64,000 nt of DNA from JAFEDN01 sp963697455 (GCA_963697455.1 CAVOOI010000004.1:8648-72647), one strand, 5' to 3'. Numbered from the stretch's first letter, positions 1 through 8,097 are shown. The notes: a model not told the origin generated them from the sequence alone. Made by a program: numbers and translations.

Positions 1-1
1 T

Positions 2-199
2 ACCCCCGTTTCACGCGCTGAATTTGAGAAAAATTTATTCGCCAAGAAAAAAGACATCGTATTTAATCAAGATATTCAACCCTTATTATCAGTGGATCAA
101 GCAGAACAATATCAATTAGAGCAAGCTTATAATATGGTATTCAATGAATTATTGATTAAATTACAAGGTGAGCCTTGGAAAGGGATAGGTGATATTTAA
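2..199 (+). CDS. C-terminal end of a gene cut by the window start (possible AbiEii-type nucleotidyltransferase)
   Basis: An open frame enters from the left edge and ends with TAA at 197-199, giving 65 residues without a start. The end of the protein reads ...LLIKLQGEPWKGIGDI. A C-terminus with an E/P-W-x-x motif after a helical stretch, preceded by an SRAEFEKNL-like segment, reminds me of the C-terminal end of AbiEii/AbiGii-type nucleotidyltransferases (toxins of type IV toxin-antitoxin pairs). This is pattern memory on a short fragment. The position next to an integrated element is compatible with a defence or toxin gene. The frame being coding is fairly sure; the family is not. Confidence 0.4.
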   Translation, partial: TPVSRAEFEKNLFAKKKDIVFNQDIQPLLSVDQAEQYQLEQAYNMVFNELLIKLQGEPWKGIGDI

Positions 200-333
200 A
201 GCTGTCAATAATCAACATTCAAGAATTCAATTTACCGCTCTAATGTTGACCCTGTTCATCTGAGTTTAGAATTCATCTGAAACACCCGTTGCTCCCCGGA
301 ATGAGCGGTTTGATAAAATACCCATTTTTTATG

Positions 334-1860
334 TTATATCGCTGAACTTGAAGACAGTGCCAACGGATTCACACGATAAAGAGTGGTTGGTTTACGAGTG
401 TTTAATTTCACCGGTAGGCTGATTAAATGACGTTCCTGTAACCGCGCTAACGCTTTCATTAACCGGTCGGATTGACCCTGTTTTTTATTCCTTAAGGCAA
501 AACGAATCTCTGCCTGGGTAAATGAACCTTGACCGCGAGTCTGAATCCATTGCCAAACGATTTGAGCGTCATCACTGGTGGAATCCCGGCACATCCATTG
601 AAAAACGGTCAGGGCATGCAGGCGAAGCACTTCGACCAGGCGCAAGGCGTTTTGCATCGTGGCCACGTGGATATCCTGTTTCACCAGCCCATATTCGGCT
701 ACGTGTAATAAACCCGCTAATCGCAGGGCAAATCCCGCTAATTTCCCTCCCCAACCGGGATAGCTACCCAACAGACCTTCGGGTCTTAACTCGCTTTCCA
801 ATTGCAGTTGAAAAGCCCGCCATAACACCTGAGCTTCTGGAGAGAGCGAAAATATTTGCATACTTTCCCCAGGGACTGAGGTCTCAGTCTGTTGTCGGCT
901 GTTTAACAAAGTCATCATCATTTGGTCATACGCGGCTTGTAATTCTGATGACAGAGGGGGTGTATTATGGGTGCGATAACCCAGGTGACTTTTGGGCAGC
1001 ACATACAAAAAACGTTCCAGCACCCCTTTACCCAAATACGCTTTTTTTCCCGCCATATTTTGAATGACAATCGGTTGCACCGTCAGCACCACTGTTAAAT
1101 AAGGATTCAGAATGGTACTCCGATCTTTACGATGAACGCGCACTTCACCTCCATCGATGCCTTTGAGCAAAATATCAATATTCGCGGAACCGTTATTGTA
1201 TAAACCGGCTAAAGTTTCCAGGATGCCGCCTTCATCGGAAAAAATCGCTAATCGACCGCCTTGTTCCGCCACCAGGTGAGTCAATGATTCGGGTGTGGCG
1301 TCGTTAGTAAATAACACCGGCAATGTGGAAATGGGGGTGAGCGCCATCTCTTGTTGAATAATGACTTCAAACAAACGGCGCTGTTCCTCCGGCTCTTCAG
1401 TTTTGGCCGCTTTGGTGCGCAAATTTTCCAAAATACGTTCTTCGGTTTTGCGCGCAGCACGTTGGCGCTTAATGTCATTTTCTCGCTGCTTTTTCTGTTC
1501 TTTTTCCCAACGCCAGAGGGGTTGGGTACAAGCGCGGACTACCAGGGATTTATGGTTAGCCGGCGGCAGTGCAATCAGCGTATAAATATTCACGGGTTCT
1601 ATCCAACCCGGCTTTGGAGAGACAGCACAATAACCCGCTAGAGCCGTCGATAAAACCCCCAACAATGTCATCACACTGAGTGCCGGCGGCGTCTCACTGG
1701 CCTGGGCTAAAGCGCCGGCAAACTCACCCAGCACACCGGGCAACCAATCTGCCGGGATTTCCGGGGTTTCTAACGGTTCAAACAAGATCGGTTCGTTCCA
1801 GGCGGCAGCTTGTTCCCAATTCGGCAATTCAATAATGGATTCCGGGATACGATGAGTCAT
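334..1860 (-). CDS. DUF3987 (YfjI-type) primase/helicase-like protein of an integrated element
   Basis: 508 residues. Around residues 90-110 there is a degenerate P-loop-like segment (ALPPANHKSLVVR), and further on FSDEGGILETLAG, the EGG motif that follows it in DUF3987 proteins. These proteins are carried by satellite prophages and integrative elements and are thought to serve as primase/helicase-like replication proteins; activity is not shown here. It is the last gene of a minus-strand set with the hypothetical at 1865 (4-bp gap) and the AlpA-like regulator at 2221, and divergent from the integrase pair. The long ORFs on the opposite strand at 522-1641 are shadows of this gene. Confidence 0.85.
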   Translation of the reverse strand: MTHRIPESIIELPNWEQAAAWNEPILFEPLETPEIPADWLPGVLGEFAGALAQASETPPALSVMTLLGVLSTALAGYCAVSPKPGWIEPVNIYTLIALPPANHKSLVVRACTQPLWRWEKEQKKQRENDIKRQRAARKTEERILENLRTKAAKTEEPEEQRRLFEVIIQQEMALTPISTLPVLFTNDATPESLTHLVAEQGGRLAIFSDEGGILETLAGLYNNGSANIDILLKGIDGGEVRVHRKDRSTILNPYLTVVLTVQPIVIQNMAGKKAYLGKGVLERFLYVLPKSHLGYRTHNTPPLSSELQAAYDQMMMTLLNSRQQTETSVPGESMQIFSLSPEAQVLWRAFQLQLESELRPEGLLGSYPGWGGKLAGFALRLAGLLHVAEYGLVKQDIHVATMQNALRLVEVLRLHALTVFQWMCRDSTSDDAQIVWQWIQTRGQGSFTQAEIRFALRNKKQGQSDRLMKALARLQERHLISLPVKLNTRKPTTLYRVNPLALSSSSAI

Positions 1861-1864
1861 GGCA

Positions 1865-2224
1865 TTATCCTCGTAGATGGTGAATACCGATACGCAATAC
1901 CAGTGTTTTAGATGCTCCCTGCCACTGAATACAATGGGCTAAATCCATGGCGCGGGAAAATAAACTCAAATGGGCATATAGCACCCAAACCTCGCGCTGA
2001 AAACAAAAATTCAATGCATAGTGTTCCGCCGGTTCAGGGCAGTATAAACACACCCCTTTGGAGGAGCGGATGCGGTGCAGGCTCAGCCGATCTACTGCAA
2101 TAAAAATCGGATTAGCAGCGGGGTAATGGTGCAATTCATCAACATAAGCTGGTGAGATGGGGTGACAGACTGAGCGGGCAGCCTGCCCAAAGGAAAAAAC
2201 GGGATCCGGTTTGCTATCATTCAT
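1865..2224 (-). CDS. Hypothetical protein of the integrated module
   Basis: 119 residues; I do not recognise the family. It contains a CLYC pair followed by a second Cys segment (NFCFQRE), which could bind metal, but there is no clear domain. It overlaps the upstream AlpA-like gene by 4 bp (ATGA-type overlap) and is 4 bp from the DUF3987 gene, so it is almost certainly co-transcribed and co-translated with them. The tight packing is the main argument that it is real. Confidence 0.65.
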   Translation of the reverse strand: MNDSKPDPVFSFGQAARSVCHPISPAYVDELHHYPAANPIFIAVDRLSLHRIRSSKGVCLYCPEPAEHYALNFCFQREVWVLYAHLSLFSRAMDLAHCIQWQGASKTLVLRIGIHHLRG

Positions 2225-2478
2225 CGATTTTTCTCCGTCTGCAGAGATTGTGCCGTGCTGCGACAGTGACGCTCATTCAACCAGGCATCCAGATCATCTT
2301 TATAATAAAAAATCCGACCCCGCTTGATATATCGCGGCCCAATGCCACCAACGCGCCACATCGCCAGGGTTTTCTCCTTAACGCCCAGGTAATGAGAAGC
2401 GTTGTGGACATCCATCCGGCCATCGGGATAGATATCAATGATAGGGGTTTTAAATCGTAAGCTAACTTCCGTTTTCAT
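2221..2478 (-). CDS. AlpA/excisionase-type helix-turn-helix regulator
   Basis: 85 residues. The segment YLGVKEKTLAMWRVGG...YIKRGRIFYYKDDLDAWL matches the small MerR/AlpA-like HTH_17 fold: helix-turn-helix followed by a wing with a lysine-rich strand and the final DLDAWL helix. Such proteins act as transcriptional activators of integrase or as directionality factors in P4-like elements. It is first in the minus-strand operon with the DUF3987 gene and starts 200 bp from the divergent plus-strand genes, so it probably acts on that shared promoter region. Confidence 0.8.
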   Translation of the reverse strand: MKTEVSLRFKTPIIDIYPDGRMDVHNASHYLGVKEKTLAMWRVGGIGPRYIKRGRIFYYKDDLDAWLNERHCRSTAQSLQTEKNR

Positions 2479-2535
2479 AGTAGGCTCCTTTGTTTTTTTA
2501 ATCTAGAATGGGTCCCGCCGCCAGGACTGAACCCA

Positions 2536-2564
2536 TTGACTTTACTAGAGGGGGTTATTATAGT
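2536..2564 (+). promoter_or_regulatory. Strong sigma-70 promoter for the integrase operon
   Basis: TTGACT at 2536-2541 and TATAGT at 2559-2564 are separated by 17 bp, each one mismatch from consensus. It faces the hypothetical gene at 2679 and the integrase. Transcription should start near 2571, just in front of two inverted repeats. Confidence 0.7.
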
Positions 2565-2574
2565 GGGCATTATT

Positions 2575-2613
2575 CGTAGTGTAAAGGACTACGTTAGTAG
2601 TCTGTTAGACTAC
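2575..2613. promoter_or_regulatory. Tandem inverted repeats, operator-like
   Basis: Two adjacent dyads: CGTAGT-7-ACTACG at 2575-2593 and GTAGTC-5-GACTAC at 2597-2613. Both have perfect 6-bp arms built on the same GTAGT core. They begin about 4 bp after the predicted transcription start of the promoter at 2536-2564, a typical place for a repressor. The ligand is unknown; the AlpA-like protein or the ribbon-helix-helix-like N-terminus of the 2679 product are the local candidates. Confidence 0.55.
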
Positions 2614-2678
2614 AGATAAATAAAGAACTTTCGAGAACAATCCAGAAGTTTATCGCATTGAATAGGAGAATACTGTAA

Positions 2679-3326
2679 ATGACAGAACCTCAAAAACGGG
2701 TGAAAAAACCCAAAAAAAAGGCAGATAATCAAAATGTCCGAACGATGATTGTGAATGTCAGGATCAGCCCCCCGCTGCGATTTGTCGCTGAACTGATCGC
2801 GCGGCATCAACATCGCACGGTATCCAGCCTGATGGAATCCTTATTAGCCGAAAAAGCGGCCAGCTATTGTCTGCCAGTGGTATCGACCGAAAAAGCACAG
2901 ACTAACCATTACCTATTCGGCCAGCGCCACACGGAAAAAATCAGCGCCCAGGAAGTCGGCGAACGACTCTGGTCTGCCGAAGACGCCGACCTCTTTGCAG
3001 GAATGGCTTTATTTTTACCGAGCCTACTCACCGCCGAGGAACAGGCGCTGTGGCAGGTGATTACCGATATCCCTTACTTCTGGAACCACTTTGAAATCCA
3101 TATCGAAAACCCGGCGGGACAAGTCGTAGATAAAGAATGGTGGCCGCTGGTGGATTATCGCGGCTTAAATCGGGAACGGCTGCGCGAACATTGGCTATTG
3201 TGCAAAGCGATTTTAGACGGTGAAAAACCGTTGCAACACTTAAAGGAACTCAACCTGCCACCCGGTAAGCCGGTTGAAAAACCAGATTATTATCCCCCCA
3301 TCAAAAAAGTAAGGAGCGATCAATGA
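2679..3326 (+). CDS. Hypothetical protein with Lys-rich N-terminus and possible ribbon-helix-helix segment
   Basis: 215 residues. The N-terminus is very basic (KKPKKKADNQN), followed by a strand and two helices (MIVNVRISPPLRFVAELIARHQHRTVSSLMESLL) that look like a ribbon-helix-helix DNA-binding unit; the rest is unrecognised. The gene starts after AATAGGAG, a good ribosome binding site, and its stop overlaps the integrase ATG by 4 bp, so both are one transcript. It may be an accessory recombination or autoregulatory protein binding the dyads just upstream. That role is inference. Confidence 0.7.
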   Translation: MTEPQKRVKKPKKKADNQNVRTMIVNVRISPPLRFVAELIARHQHRTVSSLMESLLAEKAASYCLPVVSTEKAQTNHYLFGQRHTEKISAQEVGERLWSAEDADLFAGMALFLPSLLTAEEQALWQVITDIPYFWNHFEIHIENPAGQVVDKEWWPLVDYRGLNRERLREHWLLCKAILDGEKPLQHLKELNLPPGKPVEKPDYYPPIKKVRSDQ

Positions 3327-4465
3327 AATTTAAAACGTTAACCCGCGCCAACATACGTAATGTAGGACAACACGAACAATTACAGGAAAACGGCATCGAA
3401 TTTGATCGACTAGCCAATGGAGATGGGAGATACCGCATCAATATCATGGTAAATGGTCAACGAATTCATCGACTGGTCGGTAAAGAATCGGATGGGACTA
3501 CACGTTTGCATGCTGAGAAAATGATGACAAAATTACGCAATGAAGCTCAGGAAGACCGCTTAAATTTACCTAAAGGTCGCAAACCGACTTTAAGATTCAA
3601 AGAAGCGGCGGAACAATATCTGGAAAAACAAATTTCGACTCAGGCAAAAAATTTAAAATCCAAAATTTCTCAGCTCAAGCTGCATCTCATTCCTTTTTTT
3701 GAAAACAAACCACTGGATAAAATTGACGAAGAGGATGTAGAAAAATATAAGAATGAACGCCAGAAAGATGGTGTAAGCACCAATACCGTTAATCGAGAAC
3801 TGGCCGTATTATCTCATCTATTTACCAAAGCCATTGAATGGAAATGGTTAAACAATAGACCTGTAGTGTTGAAAAAGTTTAAAGAAACTGAACACCGCAT
3901 CACCTATCTAACAGTGGAACAAATTGATCAGCTTTTAACTGCAGCAAAACAGGATCAAAACCCTTATATTTACCGCTTTATTGTGATTGGATTAGAAACC
4001 GGCATGCGGCTCATGGAAATTTTATCAATCAGATTAGAAAATATTGACCTGGAGAGACGAATAATTTTTATTCCTCAAGCCAAAGCGGGGGCCAGACATC
4101 AACCGATCTCTGAGTATCTGACGGAAGTACTTACTCCTTGCGTACACGCTACCAAACTCAACCAAATCTGGCTTTTTCCTGCAGAAAAATCAGTCACAGG
4201 ACATTGCGTGAATATTACTAAACCCTTTCGACGAGTGGTCACTGCTGCGGGAATGAACCCTAAAGAAGTAGTCCGCCATACGTTACGTCATACCGCCATT
4301 ACCCACCTGGTGCAAGCCGGCGTGGATTTACCCACAGTAAAAAGAATTTCAGGGCATAAAACTCTACAAATGGTCGAACGCTATAGTCACCAAAATGGTT
4401 CTCATATCCAGGCTGCGATGGATAAATTGGGTCAACGGTATCGTTCGGCAAATACCGGCAGTTAA
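3323..4465 (+). CDS. int: Tyrosine recombinase (phage-type integrase)
   Basis: 380 residues. An N-terminal SAM-like core-binding domain (about residues 90-180) precedes the catalytic domain. The catalytic set is visible: Arg229 (GMRLMEIL), His319-x-x-Arg322 (HTLRH), His345 (SGHKT) and nucleophile Tyr354 (VERYSH). It should integrate or excise the small element between about 330 and 4470. No tRNA or obvious att repeat flanks it in this window, so the element boundary is unknown. All key residues are present, so it may be active. GGAGCGATCA just before ATG provides the ribosome binding site. Confidence 0.93.
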   Translation: MKFKTLTRANIRNVGQHEQLQENGIEFDRLANGDGRYRINIMVNGQRIHRLVGKESDGTTRLHAEKMMTKLRNEAQEDRLNLPKGRKPTLRFKEAAEQYLEKQISTQAKNLKSKISQLKLHLIPFFENKPLDKIDEEDVEKYKNERQKDGVSTNTVNRELAVLSHLFTKAIEWKWLNNRPVVLKKFKETEHRITYLTVEQIDQLLTAAKQDQNPYIYRFIVIGLETGMRLMEILSIRLENIDLERRIIFIPQAKAGARHQPISEYLTEVLTPCVHATKLNQIWLFPAEKSVTGHCVNITKPFRRVVTAAGMNPKEVVRHTLRHTAITHLVQAGVDLPTVKRISGHKTLQMVERYSHQNGSHIQAAMDKLGQRYRSANTGS

Positions 4466-4623
4466 CAAGGGAGTTATTCAATACATTTAGTATCTTGATT
4501 CACCCTGTTTTTTTATCCAAAAAGATAATTTTATTACCTGCTATATTACAAACCAAAGTATCAAGAAAATCGCAAAGTCCTTAATTTGGTTAATGGAAGA
4601 CATATCGAATTTTTAATAAAGAA

Positions 4624-4792
4624 TGGACTAGCGGGAGCGAATGAACAGAAAATTACGGTTTCCCCTTTTAACCTAGTGATTATGTAATAAGCGGATACGA
4701 TGGTATTGATGGATTATAATTTTTGTGCTGGTGGATATATATGACTTTACCCTAATATTTCAAAGATTATGGATGTTTTAAATATAAATAGG
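4624..4792 (-). pseudogene. Decayed 3' fragment of a paralog of the 4986-5558 gene, inverted
   Basis: Read on the minus strand, this segment translates to fragments such as HQHKNYNPSIPSYPLI followed by stops, closely matching the C-terminal tail of the protein encoded at 4986-5558. The similarity continues past the stop codon into about 45 bp of downstream flank, where 43 of 46 bases agree. Several internal stops and indels show that it is dead. It forms the left arm of a 168-bp inverted repeat. Confidence 0.75.
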
Positions 4793-4886
4793 TGCTTTAA
4801 GCCCGTAATTTTCTGCTTAAAATTCCGTTTACTGTAAGTCTACTTAATATTTATCAGACCCCATGCCCCTATAAAAGTAGCCCTGC

Positions 4887-4916
4887 TTGTATATTACCAG
4901 TAAGTATCGTTATACT
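4887..4916 (+). promoter_or_regulatory. Predicted promoter of the 4986 gene
   Basis: TTGTAT at 4887-4892 and TATACT at 4911-4916, spaced 18 bp. It would give a 5' leader of about 60 bases before the ATG at 4986. Confidence 0.5.
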
Positions 4917-4985
4917 GCATTCTTGATGGTGCGTTGCTCGAAAGGCAATCCACTTGTATTAGAAAGATACAAAAAGGGAATTTTT

Positions 4986-5558
4986 ATGAATTATTCTGCT
5001 CTCTTACATACTCTTTATGATGAACAAAACCCTGTTGGCCAATTAGGGCGCGGAACACATTATTCAGTGTTTAGCGCCGTTCAATGGGTAGATATATACA
5101 AAAAGCTTCTCCCATCTCTCCATATACAAAATTTTGCTGTTATTTGGGATGAAGATCATGATGAACGAATTATTGATGTCATGGAGCGTGCTTATATGCG
5201 CGGTATATTTGCTCCTGTTCTCTACATAGGAGAGAGAAAAGCCTATATAACCGTAGTTGTTGGTAACGACTTTTATCAATATATCCAGAATGATTGGGCC
5301 AGCTATATTATGGCATGGGAAAATATTTGTAAAAATGTACATGGTGATCATTGGTTGGTTAATATAGTTCCAGTTCTGGTCAATGCAGCAAATAGCCCTA
5401 CACTTGGCATTATCGCAGATTCGGATACCAAGGTTACCACTTATATTCAAAACATCCATAATCTTTGGGATCTTGGGATAAAGCCATATATCCAGCAACA
5501 CAAAAATTATAATCCATCAATACCGCCATATCCGCTTATACATGAATCACCAGGTTAA
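4986..5558 (+). CDS. Orphan hypothetical protein (190 aa)
   Basis: I chose ATG 4986 because AAAGGGA lies 6 bases before it; an in-frame upstream extension to 4887 has no ribosome site and overlaps the promoter. The product is soluble by eye, rich in aromatic residues, with a central AVIWDEDHDERIIDVMERAY segment and a following strand-rich part (GERKAYITVVVG). No signal peptide or membrane span is seen. I do not recognise the family. The compact size and the nearby decayed second copy would suit an immunity or antitoxin-type accessory protein, but that is speculation. Confidence 0.6.
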   Translation: MNYSALLHTLYDEQNPVGQLGRGTHYSVFSAVQWVDIYKKLLPSLHIQNFAVIWDEDHDERIIDVMERAYMRGIFAPVLYIGERKAYITVVVGNDFYQYIQNDWASYIMAWENICKNVHGDHWLVNIVPVLVNAANSPTLGIIADSDTKVTTYIQNIHNLWDLGIKPYIQQHKNYNPSIPPYPLIHESPG

Positions 5559-5602
5559 AAGTGGAAACCGTAATTTTCTGTTCATTCACTCCTGCTAGTC
5601 CA
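5435..5602. repeat. Right arm of the 168-bp inverted repeat
   Basis: The reverse complement of this stretch matches 4624-4792. The outer 46 bp (5557-5602) have three mismatches, and the part inside the coding region is more diverged. It covers the last 40 or so codons of the gene plus its 3' flank. The arms face each other across about 640 bp. Confidence 0.75.
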
Positions 5603-5763
5603 GAATGGTAAAATTGGCCGCTGATTCGCTACGCTGGTTCAGCAGGCCGAAACCTCGATTAGTTCAAATTTATACGATTTAACATCTCAGCAAAAAACTT
5701 TTTCATTTATCAAAAATGACACCAAAAATAATAACAACTCTTCCTGAAGATATCTGAGATCAC

Positions 5764-6696
5764 TCAAAAAATATTTACAGATTGATCGCATATTTTTTTA
5801 GCTAAAGGCACTAATTCTGGAGTTTGGATATCAAGTTTTTCAATTTCTTCAGCAAGAATAAGTAATTTATTCGGCTCCCAAATATTTGAATGTAATAATT
5901 TGTGGGCACTAAACAATATATCTACAATTTTTCTTGTTTTTCTATTTTGAAAGAAAACTGAAATTTTAAATCCAAAATAGAATATTATTCCTGCCACCCA
6001 TCCAAAAGCCGTAGTTACATGATCAGTCGATATTAATTTATAAATATTCTGGAAAATCATCCCAAATAAAATGACTTTAATACCTATCCAAAAGTAACTC
6101 TTTAATGCAAACGAATCACGACTATGTGCACCAATAAATAGACATGCGCTAATCAATAAACCGTATTTTTCACGTAAATAATTTTCTCTATTTACCTTCA
6201 AACAATATCTGATATAGGAATCTGCCAGAATCAATTCTATTTCCTTTAACTTAAACCAATCCATTTTTATATATCTGGATATGCAGTAATTTAATTGGCT
6301 AATACTAATATTGCTAATATTTACATCTTCTGAATAAATATAATCATGCAAGTATTCGAATGAATAAAATTTTTTCTTTTCCGAGTTAGTATCTCGTTTC
6401 ATCCCATTTTTTTTAGCTCTCTTATTCTTTTTGTGCTCATTTAGAAAATTGTCAGAGAAAGAAGTCATTGCACTTATTAAATCATCAATTAGATTCATCA
6501 TTTCATACAATTTCTTCTCAAAATCTTCTAGCTTAACGTCTCCTTTACTGTATGCCTCTACTATAAATTCAAAGCATTTTCTTCTTAAAGAGCTTTCCTG
6601 CGGGTATTCGAATTGAATTTTTCTTGTACGTTCTAAATAAAAATCTAAATAAGACTTTATTTCAGGATGAGTTTTAAGTTTTTGATAAAAATCCAT
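5764..6696 (-). CDS. Unknown membrane-associated protein, third gene of an AT-rich operon
   Basis: 310 residues, Lys/Asn/Ile-rich, AT-rich codons. Residues 1-200 are helical and charged, with a very basic patch near residues 88-110 (NKRAKKNGMKR). Two likely membrane helices follow at about 205-225 (FWIGIKVILFGMIF) and 235-252 (GWVAGIIFYFGF), then a cytosolic helical tail. I do not recognise the family; the layout of helices, two membrane spans and helices is loosely like SLATT-type 2TM effectors, without motif proof. It lies 28 bp downstream of the 249-aa membrane protein and is probably co-transcribed. Confidence 0.6.
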   Translation of the reverse strand: MDFYQKLKTHPEIKSYLDFYLERTRKIQFEYPQESSLRRKCFEFIVEAYSKGDVKLEDFEKKLYEMMNLIDDLISAMTSFSDNFLNEHKKNKRAKKNGMKRDTNSEKKKFYSFEYLHDYIYSEDVNISNISISQLNYCISRYIKMDWFKLKEIELILADSYIRYCLKVNRENYLREKYGLLISACLFIGAHSRDSFALKSYFWIGIKVILFGMIFQNIYKLISTDHVTTAFGWVAGIIFYFGFKISVFFQNRKTRKIVDILFSAHKLLHSNIWEPNKLLILAEEIEKLDIQTPELVPLAKKICDQSVNIF

Positions 6697-6724
6697 TATT
6701 TTAATTCCAATAAAAATGGCAATA

Positions 6725-7474
6725 TCATTTCCTTATTTCGTCCAATTTGAAAAACTGCACGTTTAAATTTTTAATTTCTGAATAACGTAAAACGAAGTAA
6801 TCTCCATCAATAGGGTAAAATCTTTGAGAATTATCATCTTTCTCATCTCCAGACGGGGTTTTATCTTTACTGATTTCCCGACGCCTAGCCCCTGTAATTA
6901 CCATACGGTCTATATTCCCTTCCTTATCTAAAAAGAATTTTTCCAAAAAACCTAAGTACAAGTATCCTTTACCCGCGATCTCTATGATTGCTGCGATTTG
7001 TGCAAAATCCGGTGTTCCATCTGCTCCATCCTTCCAACCATAGCCTTTAAATAAGTAATACCATGAACTATCTATTTCAAAAAAGGGATGACGATCCCAT
7101 TCATAATGACTAATTAAAAAACGAAGTAATTTCCCAAATAAATAAGCGATAAAACAAATCACTAATAGGTATGTTGCCAAAGCAATCAATTGATGGGATG
7201 TTAAAGAATCAATTACTGCCGAATATTTATCATTTTGCACACCAGAAATGAGAATAAACAAAGAATGCAAATCAAGCGGCGTTTTTGAAATACAGACCAA
7301 AACACATAAGCCAAGTGTATGTAAAATTAGAGTGACAATAGCACCGATGGTCGTTTTATTCGTAAAAGGAATATAAGTTAGAGCCGTATTTTCGATTTTA
7401 TAAAAAGCAAAATTAAAAATGAGACCGGGAAGGACCAATAAAAAAATCAATAAGGCAGGCAAAGCGATATTCAT
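6725..7474 (-). CDS. Three-TM membrane protein with conserved cytosolic domain, unknown function
   Basis: 249 residues. Membrane helices at about 4-25 (ALLIFLLVLPGLIFNFAF), 42-64 and 94-117, then a cytosolic domain with WYYLFKGYGW, YLYLGFLEKFFLDKEGNIDRM and a C-terminal RFYPIDGDYFVLRYSEIKNLNVQFFKL stretch (only parts quoted). I have the impression of a family of 3-TM proteins with a small beta-rich domain scattered in bacterial accessory regions, but cannot name it. It sits in the middle of a three-gene operon, 15 bp after the 56-aa gene. Confidence 0.65.
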   Translation of the reverse strand: MNIALPALLIFLLVLPGLIFNFAFYKIENTALTYIPFTNKTTIGAIVTLILHTLGLCVLVCISKTPLDLHSLFILISGVQNDKYSAVIDSLTSHQLIALATYLLVICFIAYLFGKLLRFLISHYEWDRHPFFEIDSSWYYLFKGYGWKDGADGTPDFAQIAAIIEIAGKGYLYLGFLEKFFLDKEGNIDRMVITGARRREISKDKTPSGDEKDDNSQRFYPIDGDYFVLRYSEIKNLNVQFFKLDEIRK

Positions 7475-7489
7475 TCAAAAAAAATATCC

Positions 7490-7660
7490 TTATTTATCCT
7501 GAGACTCTGCATAAACAAATTTGAGATTATATTGATGTCCTCGAATAGTCACTTTGGTCTCTTTCCCCTGGCTTAGCTGAGAAATGCCTTTTTGCAACTC
7601 TTTCATCCCTTGAGGATCACGAATAATTTTGCGTAATTTGTCACTCATGATAGCGCGCAT
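7490..7660 (-). CDS. Small 56-aa protein, first gene of the unknown operon
   Basis: A short minus-strand frame from ATG at 7658-7660 to TAA at 7490-7492. It is preceded by GAGGAG at 7 bp spacing, one of the best ribosome sites in the window. The sequence starts MRAIMSDKLRKIIRDP and ends with VTIRGHQYNLKFVYAESQ. A second ATG at 7648 lacks its own ribosome site. It is basic at the N-terminus with a short beta-like C-terminal part, and has no recognised family. It sits between a good promoter and two membrane protein genes. Confidence 0.6.
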   Translation of the reverse strand: MRAIMSDKLRKIIRDPQGMKELQKGISQLSQGKETKVTIRGHQYNLKFVYAESQDK

Positions 7661-8097
7661 GGTACTTCTCCTCGTGACTTATATCATCTCAATATAAGTA
7701 TAACAATAGATTGTTTTTTATTCAATTTTTGGTTCCTTCCCCCATGATTCTTTAGACAATTTCCTTGTACAGAACAGATTAATTGTGCAATAAGGCAGAG
7801 AAAAAAACAAGAGACTTGCCGAAACTTTTCGGCTCTACCCCAAATTTAGCTTGTTATAGTGATAAATATGGTTATAAGTCAATGTTCTAAAAAGAAATGA
7901 CTATACTTATTGATTCTCTTAAGCCATATCGTCCGTATTATTGATGTATTTGATTTGACGGGGGAGAAGAAGTTAGAATTGGTGAATACTATTGTACTGA
8001 TTGCAGAGATGGTGTTGGATAAAGAATTTGGCTTATCTAAAAAAAGCCTGTATAACACTTCACTCCACTATTCTTAACATCAACAATGAGGATGATT
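7661..8097. other. 437 bp intergenic stretch with gene and IS-end remnants
   Basis: Left end: promoter of the minus-strand operon. At 7831-7846, GGCTCTACCCCAAAT repeats the left terminus of the ISL3 element located at 8620, without the rest of that element. Positions 7901-8077 on the plus strand are open without a start codon and encode a remnant like VRIIDVFDLTGEKKLELVNT, which I cannot place. No intact gene is seen. Confidence 0.5.
7697..7725 (-). promoter_or_regulatory. Promoter of the unknown three-gene operon
   Basis: On the minus strand TTGAAT (7720-7725) and TATACT (7697-7702) with a 17-bp spacer, ending about 37 bp before the ATG at 7660. Confidence 0.6.

Larger units (their letters stand above)
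4466..4985. other. Non-coding 520 bp with a decayed inverted gene copy and a promoter
   Basis: No intact gene. Positions 4624-4792 are the inverted, decayed copy of the 3' end of the neighbouring gene (see the repeat entries). Positions 4804-4816 hold one more copy of the 13-mer CCGTAATTTTCTG, which also occurs just downstream of the intact gene. The region is AT-rich and ends in the promoter at 4887-4916. Confidence 0.7.

Noticed and set aside
522..1641. Plus-strand ORFs opposite the DUF3987 gene
   Set aside because: They overlap a well-supported gene, lack ribosome sites and show no family resemblance.
4624..5602. Inverted repeat as transposon ends
   Set aside because: The repeat lies partly in coding sequence and its left arm translates as a decayed copy of the gene tail, so a gene duplicate explains it better; no transposase is present.
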